Source of the DNA: an uncultured Catenibacillus sp.
GTDB lineage: Bacteria > Bacillota > Clostridia > Lachnospirales > Lachnospiraceae
Assembly (NCBI GenBank): GCA_934339005.1
Contig: CAKRHR010000021.1
Location: 1 to 45,825 of the forward strand
Length of the DNA: 45,825 bases
Reading direction: 5' to 3'
Shown piece after piece: positions 44,076 through 45,825 of the stretch. The notes beneath the pieces are model-generated. The model saw only the letters and a list, made by a program, of their open reading frames with translations. It was not told the DNA's origin and searched no databases. The position numbers and the translations under genes are program-made. Every line of letters begins with the position of its first letter. The stretch's first letter is position 1.

Positions 44076-45275
44076 TTACGCTCTGCTTCTATACAATACA
44101 GCCGCACATGCAATCACAGCGGCACCAATGAATAAAAAGCACCATTCAATACCTATACTTGATAAGATGGCTGAAGCAAATAACGCTACTATTTCAATAA
44201 CATTCACACCCATATTTAACACAGACAGCGCTGTCGCCCGTTTTTTTGTACTGCCGATTTTATCAACAAACTGGTTTTCCTGTTCCATCACATAGTATTC
44301 CGGCAGATTTAAGGTTAATGGCAATATGAGCATTAAAATCAAAATCAGCCAACGTACTTTCACCAGTCCAAATACAATAAGCAATATTCCTGCAAGTGTA
44401 GCACCAAGCAGCAGCATTTTACTTTTTGAAACTTTTCTAAATCGATGAATTAAAGGTTCTGAAAGCATCTGAAGTGCAGAATAAATCAGCACAATCAATG
44501 ACATCCATTCAGCGGATATCCCGCAGATTTCCAGTCTTTCAACATAAAAGAAGGTAATTAAAATCCACGCAATTCCAAATACAGACAACATAGCCACATA
44601 GATAAATGCCTGTTTATATTTAAACATATTTTTGATATCTGCAAAAAGTGAAGCATTTTTAACACGTTTTTTTTCCAACTCTTTGTCATTTGCATTTATA
44701 TTTTCTTCTTCAACAGCTTTTAACTCCTTTGGCAAAAAGAACGTCATGATCATTGAGAGAATATCTGCAATTACAGTTGCCGCTAACAAACCTTCAATAC
44801 CTAACAATTTGTAAATCACAACATATGATACCGTACTGATGATAAATCCCGCTGTACCGAAATTATTTGCATGTGCGCTCTTTTGCATATACAACTCATC
44901 GCCATAATAATCATACAAATAAGCACTGCCTGTACCGGATGTAAAACATGTTGCCACACCCTCAACGATTGCCTCCAATATAAAAAGCACCAGTGAATGT
45001 TTCAAAAAGGCCAACAGCAATAATCCTCGCGCACAAAATAATAATACCTGTGCCAAAATCAGTGAATTTCTGTAACCTATTTTATCTGTTATCAATCCTG
45101 TTGGAATCTCTCCAAGAAAAATCACGCCTGAAAGCAGCGCCTGTAAAAGAAAAAATGTGTATTCAGATACACCGGCCTGTGTTCTGACAAGCAACGCGAC
45201 CGGCGCAAAAAAGACAAGTCCGTTAAAAAAGCAGACTCCGTCATAGCAGTCAAATAATTTAATTTTCGTATTCAT
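44076..45275 (-). CDS. MFS family transporter
   Basis: A 399-residue membrane protein with about 12 helices. The loop after helix 2 has the MFS motif as GEIPTGLITDKIGYRNSL, and a second-half equivalent is RFRKVSKSKMLLLG. A long basic/acidic cytoplasmic loop (about residues 190-215) separates the halves. It resembles small-molecule exporters of Gram-positive bacteria; the substrate is unknown. AACAGGAG precedes the ATG. It is a single-gene unit ended by the hairpin at 43994-44020, next to the end of a ribosomal RNA operon. Confidence 0.9.
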   Translation of the reverse strand: MNTKIKLFDCYDGVCFFNGLVFFAPVALLVRTQAGVSEYTFFLLQALLSGVIFLGEIPTGLITDKIGYRNSLILAQVLLFCARGLLLLAFLKHSLVLFILEAIVEGVATCFTSGTGSAYLYDYYGDELYMQKSAHANNFGTAGFIISTVSYVVIYKLLGIEGLLAATVIADILSMIMTFFLPKELKAVEEENINANDKELEKKRVKNASLFADIKNMFKYKQAFIYVAMLSVFGIAWILITFFYVERLEICGISAEWMSLIVLIYSALQMLSEPLIHRFRKVSKSKMLLLGATLAGILLIVFGLVKVRWLILILMLILPLTLNLPEYYVMEQENQFVDKIGSTKKRATALSVLNMGVNVIEIVALFASAILSSIGIEWCFLFIGAAVIACAAVLYRSRA

Positions 45276-45610
45276 GATGTATCTCCTGTTTTCTAAATTC
45301 TGATTTCGTCAATATATAGTGAGATACATATTTCATGATTACAGCATATATTTATAAACGTACTTCTTCATTTATAAACTATACCAATATAAATATTACA
45401 TAAATTTCTAACGTATATCACTATTACAAAATCATGTGTAAGCAAGGCTATCTATACAGCCTTTTGTTTTACATTTTAATTTAGAAAATCAACACTTCAT
45501 GTTTAACTGCCTCCTGAGTCTTATGAGATGTGTTTACTTTATCATTGTCTATAATTGATGTCAAGTTAAAAATCACAGAAATAAAACTTGAATTAAATTT
45601 TCACGTAAAA
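45276..45610. other. gene-free stretch between the transporter and the rRNA terminator
   Basis: AT-rich with no convincing open frame on either strand. It must hold the transporter promoter, not confidently located. A small plus-strand hairpin, AAGGCT with AGCCTT (about 45444-45463) followed by TTGTTTT, is too weak to call. Confidence 0.5.
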
Positions 45611-45612
45611 CA

Positions 45613-45655
45613 AAAACCGGCTGATACATACTCTACGCACATACCAGCCGGTTTT
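45613..45655 (-). terminator. terminator of the rRNA operon
   Basis: A perfect 11-bp GC-rich stem, AAAACCGGCTG with CAGCCGGTTTT, around a 21-nt loop. On the minus strand it is followed by TTGTTTTACG. It lies about 95 nt after the 23S 3' end. Confidence 0.88.
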
Positions 45656-45749
45656 CATATTCTATATACCTTCAAAACTGCACATTAAAATATATTCTCT
45701 ACATCTTTTTCATCATTTTATTAACATTCCAATACATTAAAACCATTAT

Positions 45750-45825
45750 GGTTAAGCCCTCGACCTATTAGTAACAGTCAACTCCATGCATTACTGCACT
45801 TCCATCCCTGCCCTATCTACCTCGT
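45750..45825 (-). rRNA. 23S ribosomal RNA, 3' end only
   Basis: The minus strand reads ACGAGGTAGATAGGGCAGGG at the edge and ends with GTTGACTGTTACTAATAGG then TCGAGGGCTTAACC, the conserved 3' end of Firmicutes 23S rRNA. About 75 nt are in the window. The spacer after it contains GTGCAGTTTTGAAGG, common near clostridial rRNA genes, but no 5S gene before the terminator. Confidence 0.95.

Noticed and set aside
45440..45470. Plus-strand hairpin followed by TTTTGTTTT
   Set aside because: Only six base pairs and no plus-strand gene ahead of it.

Overview
The window looks like chromosomal DNA of a low-GC, Gram-positive, endospore-forming Clostridia member, most likely Lachnospiraceae. The signs are a T-box leader before thrS, SpoIIM next to XerD, an FtsK/SpoIIIE translocase next to a TepA-like ClpP-fold protease, a tRNA-Ser without encoded CCA, and a perfect sigma-G-type (forespore) promoter before a tiny Asn/Thr-rich gene. 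Most genes are on the minus strand. No phage, insertion sequence or CRISPR array was seen.

Layout. 1-2.1 kb: GlpA-like and partial FAD oxidoreductases behind an extended -10 promoter and an attenuator-like hairpin. 2.2-6.6 kb: an ABC exporter (ATPase plus a permease with a long 14-residue-repeat coiled coil) with a multi-dyad operator-like region. 6.9-7.1 kb: the 54-aa spore-type gene. 7.2-10.9 kb: a DUF5662 gene, then an ATP-grasp ligase and two serine esterases with duplicated promoter/dyad units. 11.1-16.1 kb: carB without carA, xerD, spoIIM. 16.2-18.9 kb: an AraC regulator divergent from a two-gene C-glycoside deglycosidase-like pair. 19-27.4 kb: a DUF1461 membrane protein, then a tightly packed fhs-folD-rimO-pgsA-cinA-lipoprotein run. 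27.5-34.3 kb: ftsK/spoIIIE, uppP, tepA, and an SH3b/SleB-type wall hydrolase. 34.6-39.2 kb: a mobA-mobB fusion overlapping T-box-controlled thrS, a small alarmone synthetase, and tRNA-Ser(CGA). 39.3-45.3 kb: glpK with a G9 tract in its ribosome binding site, a lipoprotein, a YolD-like/Y-family polymerase pair, and an MFS transporter. The 3' end of a 23S rRNA closes the window, with a terminator close behind it and no room for a 5S gene.

How the parts fit. GlpK and the GlpA-like operon together form a glycerol/glycerol-3-phosphate route. Fhs and FolD supply one-carbon folates. MobA-MobB points to molybdoenzymes encoded elsewhere. The strongest leads for new biology are (i) the AraC plus deglycosidase-like pair, (ii) the hydrophilic small protein behind a sigma-G promoter, (iii) the ATP-grasp/esterase cluster with two 29-bp dyads whose arms covary, and (iv) the leader or operator structures before the glp operon, the ABC exporter and uppP. 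All functions are read from sequence features and remembered family traits; no database search was run.
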